From Saxidomus purpurata (taxonomy: Eukaryota > Mollusca > Bivalvia > Venerida > Veneridae), in contig JAFMSR010000014.1 of NCBI GenBank assembly GCA_022818135.1, positions 40,071,708 through 40,135,707 on the forward strand: DNA of 64,000 nt, given 5' to 3'. Positions 60,091 through 64,000 of the stretch are shown piece by piece (position 1 is the stretch's first letter; each line of letters begins with the position of its first letter). The notes below the pieces were generated by a model that did not search any database, was not told where the DNA came from, and saw only the letters and a list, made by a program, of their open reading frames with translations. A program made the position numbers and the translations under genes.

Positions 60091-62531
60091 GCCTGTGCTG
60101 TACTGTATCTCCGTAGAGCGACAGTAATTGTTGCTCTGTCCGTTGAAATTTGTCGTTCTCTTTTACGTTGACGCTTAGCGTAACGTTCCAGCTTGCTGGG
60201 AAATGACACCATCCCAAATACAATCATTTGAGCGAAAATGCCTGCTAATATAATAGAGAACCCGACAGCACCGTAAAAGTTATAAATGGACTGCATAGCA
60301 GGTGCTAGAAGACAAAGCCCTACACCTGCACCGGAGTTTGATAAGCCTATTGCTAAGTTTCTCCTTCTACGAAAGTAAAACCCGACGACCACCATGTTCG
60401 CTGTATATCCCACAGCGCCTCCAAGTCCTAGGATAAAAAAGAATTTCAACTTTAGGGCAAATCAAAGAAGTAATGAAATGGGCTATTAAATTGTATGGAC
60501 TATTTATGCTTTAATATGAGTAATTCGTTATTATTGTAAGGCTATAATCTATAAAAGATGGGGAGATCTTCTGAGAAAATGTTTCAGTTAAAGTAAGATA
60601 CTAAAAGAAGTGAAAAATTATGCTAATCGAAACAGTATAATTAATAAAATTTAAAAACAGCAACTTAAAAGCAAACTAAGTACGATCGTCATGAAAATGC
60701 CCGTTTTCCAACTTTACAGCATTTGAAAAGTCATATTCCCTGTCAACTATTTTTTTAAATTCTATCATTTACATAGGGGATATCTCTTAAGATTCTTTTG
60801 GATTTGTATCATATACTGGCGAGAAAATGTTTAGTGTAGTATTGAATCTTTTGTTCTGAATAAATGAACACCATTTACTTTCTAGTTTTGTTTGATTTGT
60901 GAACTAGATTTAAAAGAGTTTGACTCTCAGTTCTATTTTCAAATGATAAAAAGTTTATGTAACGATATCAGTACTTTTTATTGCTCAAACAGTAGTTCAA
61001 TCAATTCTACACATTCCTACAGAAATAAATACTGATTCAGTTCGTTTGGCATATGGCTACACAAATCATCACTAACACATGAGGACAATTGTAAAACAAT
61101 TCTTCCTTTTAAAGAATACATGTAAATATGTATATAACAATTTTATCCGTCATGGAATATTTGATCAGAACTATTCTTAGAGAATATTTTTCATACTCAA
61201 CATAACCTTTGATCTTAAATTCATCTTACCAGCAATAACGCCACGTGTTAAAATTGCAAATTCGATACTTGGAGCAAAAGCCGTTCCTAAAAAGCCAATC
61301 ACAAACAAAATTCCAGATGTTACTATTGCAACGCGACAACTGAAATGATCTGTTATTAGACTGGATATTGGTCCTGTAAAAGAAAAAAAAAGTTAATTCT
61401 ACGTTGTTGTAATGGCAACACAACAGGTAGAATAATCTCTAATAATATTGGCAACTGCTCATCAAAAAGAAAAATTAGTGCATTTTTAGTTAGCAATATG
61501 TAGTTACTACAGTAAAGTACCACCCGAAATTATCTATTATCAAACGGAAACTGAAAATGTACAAACATAATGTAGGTAAACTGTCCGCCTGGAAAATGAC
61601 TGAAATACTGTTGAAACGTTTTACACATAAAATACCAATAGCACAAGTAAAGTAAGACAATTCACAGTTACAAATATATATACTGAAACATAATGATGTT
61701 GTTCTGGTACCTAATATCTTTCTGGTCCGTTCTGAAGAGTGACCAAGTTTGTGACTAGACTGTTTTATATCCGAGTAGTTCCAGAATCCATGCTCACAGT
61801 ATTTAATGTATTTAGCAAGTGTCTTGCTTGTTTCGGTTCAGCACTGTCCTATTTCAATCAATTAATAAATGCCATGTTAACATACCCATGCCGATAATTC
61901 CATATAGGAATATAGACAAAGGCAGATGAAATGTAACATAAACGTTAACGTTGTTTTTCAACACGCTTCAGACGCATACAGGGTTCACTTATCATTGTTT
62001 ATATAATTATGGCCTGGATTCCTTTTATAAAAACTAGTTTTGATACCTTTGAGCCCAGTTAGAGACGTGTGAAAATGTTACAGACACATTGTCCTAATAC
62101 TGTCCTAGAAAATGTTCAGTTATCAGTCGTACTTCTCTTACCTCCAAGTCCAATTAGTGACGTGTGAACAGCCCCGACTACTGATGTTACAGACAAGCTA
62201 GCCTGGTATCTCTCTATTAATATCAATTGCACAATTCCCGAGGCAAACTGTGTTGCTCCAAGCAGACAGAATGTCCCAAATGAGGCAACCAATACAACCC
62301 ACGCCCAACCTGTGTCCAGGTCACTGAAATCATCGACGTCATTGACTTCATGTCCAAGAAGCTTCTCATCCGCTGCTTTGGATACCTTCTGTTCTGGCAT
62401 TAGTCAGTTGTCACCTGCAAACTGTAGCCATCAAATAACTATGTTTCTCCTCCTAAGACATCGTTTTTTCGGAAATTTCCATATCATGTATTGTAGGTAG
62501 CATGAGCGATGCACGAAATTTGCCTGTTTAA

Positions 62532-62765
62532 TATTTATTTATACTGAATTTATTTATTCTCGATTGCAAAACAAATTCTTAGAACTTAAATTAATCGTTC
62601 TGGAGACTCATTTCCTATGAAATCAATCTCGAAGAGAAAGAGGCAGTGTGGAAATATGTTTGTCTTGCCTAAGGACACAGTTGCCGTGAAACTTATGGGG
62701 TGATCAAACCCGGGACCCTCCGACCCTGAGGCGGACGCGCTACCACTGCGCAACTGCGGCTCCAC
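62532..62765 (-). mobile_element. tRNA-derived SINE, unit C copy
   Basis: Same insertion as 33416-33649, carried by the duplication. Confidence 0.75.
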
Positions 62766-63822
62766 TTGCTTGTTATATACGTGAATAGGACAACGTGGTG
62801 CCCAACTTTGTAATGTTAAATATATTTAATAAAACTCAGAAGCGAGGGGTGATTCAGAAATAGAACGTTCCCTTCTATAAAGAGAAATATATCTGCGGGG
62901 ATATAGGTATCTGGTGTTCTACTTCCATTATACATTTTAGAGATATATAATGTGTATCTAGTATAAGTAATTAGACTTCCACATTATACATGTGTTTAAA
63001 ATTAATATTTCTTTGAGCAAATAGCAGCAGACCATTAAATGTAAAAATGCGTATACTTTATAATAACTGTTACACGATTAACGACTTTACAATCTTCGCA
63101 TGTTTTCCTCCATATGTATTTTCAATATACTGTTCAAGACGAATCAATACTAGTCTAACAGAACCTTCTTCTGAGTGGAAAACTCTTATATGAAATAATC
63201 AAACATTATTAAAGGAAATATTAACACTCTTACCTTAGACGATTTACAGTGAAAGTTATAAATCAGTTTTGATACACATCTATACATTTATCATCCGCGC
63301 GGAACTTGATGTTATACTTATACAATGTGAATATGGTAACGCAAACGATCGATAGAAGAAAAAGCATATATATATCCAGCTTACAAAGTGTTAATGAACC
63401 GGGTTATGTGTAAATAGTAGAAATCCCTGGGGTGACACTTCCTTTCATTATGCGAAACATTTTAATTTCGTTTTTATGAAATCAGTTCTTGGCATCTACA
63501 TTTCACGTAATTACATTTTTTGTGGTTACAATTTGTAGTTACAGGAACTTTTCTGCACACACATGTATGCCACTGTTTCGCTGTTTTTGCCAATTACATG
63601 TACACGTACTTCTTAGATTTTATCGGTTGCTAAGAGGTTGTTTTGTAATATGATAAAGATTTAATTACGCATTTTAACAAATTGATTACACTGGTTTCAT
63701 ACATTACAAACAAGTAATACATCGTTTGTAAGCTTATGTATACATGTACTATACAGTAACAAAATCAGCTTTTAAAACCCTATAATCAAGGATACCTAAA
63801 TATGCAAAACATGACTTAATTG

Positions 63823-63985
63823 TGGAGCCGCCGTGGCGCAGTGGTAACGCGTTCGCCTCGGACCATCGCCATAAATAATTCCACATTGCCTCTCTCTCTT
63901 TGAGGTTGATTCCATCTGGAATGAGTCTCGAGAGTGATTAATATAACTTGTAAGAACTTGTTTCGCAATCGAGAATAAATAAACT
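63823..63985 (+). mobile_element. tRNA-derived SINE, separate insertion, internally deleted
   Basis: GGAGCCGCCGTGGCGCAGTGG head and the same tail (GCAATCGAGAATAAATAAA), but the B-box part is missing. Unit B lacks it at the matching place, so it inserted after the copies separated or was lost in B. Confidence 0.7.
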
Positions 63986-64000
63986 AGTATAAATCAAGAC

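Larger units (their letters stand above)
55893..60105. mobile_element. 4.2-kb TA-flanked DNA transposon inside SLC16-C exon 3
   Basis: Perfect 16-bp terminal inverted repeats CAGTACAGCACAGGCG, flanked by TA at 55891-55892 and 60106-60107. The uninterrupted target (GAATGTATCTCC) is present in units A and B, which fixes both borders to the base. TA duplication and CAGT ends fit the Tc1/mariner-pogo group. No transposase reading frame, so non-autonomous. A smaller element (57231-57907) is nested in it. Confidence 0.92.
54052..62400 (-). pseudogene. SLC16-like transporter, copy C, split by a 4.2-kb transposon
   Basis: Exons 62400-62142, 61373-61230, exon 3 in two parts (60427-60106 and 55890-55427), 54370-54320, 54095-54052. 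Without the insertion and one TA, exon 3 is 786 bases, exactly as in copies A and B, and the frame is otherwise open. The break falls in the basic central loop just before helix 7. Copy C has its own changes (KNKFVICLC, GNTYVLAT, LWFFGG). Read straight through, the protein would end soon after LRRY within the transposon. Either an inactive copy or, if the transposon were spliced out, still expressed; the former is more likely. Confidence 0.88.
51864..64000. repeat. segmental duplication unit C (runs off the window)
   Basis: Dead MRPS18C exon, SLC16 copy C broken by a transposon, and a 5' flank that contains both the unit-A-type block (62430-63290) and the unit-B-type block (63290 onward). Confidence 0.85.
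62401..64000. other. 5' flank of SLC16 copy C
   Basis: 62430-63290 matches unit A (33310-34170); 63290-63820 matches unit B (42985-43500). No gene seen. Confidence 0.6.

Overview
The window is AT-rich animal DNA, most likely from a bivalve mollusc. The genes have spliceosomal introns (GT...AG), the transposons are of mollusc/metazoan types, and the protein-coding exons are ordinary metazoan genes. There is no operon structure. The species call is inference; metazoan is certain. All gene models below were built by hand from splice sites and reading-frame phase.

Layout. (1) 84-3032: a ~2.95 kb inverted-repeat element with arrays of G/C runs at both ends, flanked by a 9-bp direct repeat. (2) 3222-5699, minus strand: 5' part of a gene for a Ser/Asp/Glu-rich protein I do not recognise. 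(3) 6072-25893, plus strand: a five-exon, 199-aa gene for mitochondrial ribosomal protein S18C, head to head with the previous gene across a short shared promoter. Its 16-kb first intron is packed with insertions: a tRNA-derived SINE, a 335-bp TA-flanked MITE, an 848-bp hAT-like element, a 7.5-kb Ty3/gypsy retrotransposon with nearly identical LTRs but a broken pol, and a large inverted-arm element with a pogo-like element inside it.

(4) From about 25.8 kb to the end, the sequence is a segmental triplication of a unit running from the last exon of MRPS18C through an SLC16 (monocarboxylate-transporter-like) gene on the minus strand and its upstream region. Unit A (~25.8-36.4 kb) holds the working MRPS18C exon and an intact 427-aa SLC16 gene. 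Unit B (~36.4-51.85 kb) holds a dead copy of the MRPS18C exon and a second intact SLC16 gene. It is enlarged by a 5.76-kb insertion (44067-49826) that carries an intact nine-coding-exon gene for a 628-aa pogo/CENP-B-type DDE transposase with a coiled coil and a C-terminal PHD finger. Unit C (~51.86 kb onward) holds the same dead MRPS18C exon and an SLC16 copy whose third exon is split by a 4.2-kb TA-flanked element (55893-60105).

The strongest candidates for something little described are the multi-exon transposase-PHD element, whose absence from the paralogous site in unit A marks its borders; the TA-flanked element with GCGGCA-type subterminal motifs that broke SLC16 copy C; and the G-run-bounded element at the left edge. 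Comparison between the three units serves as an internal control for which sequences are insertions.
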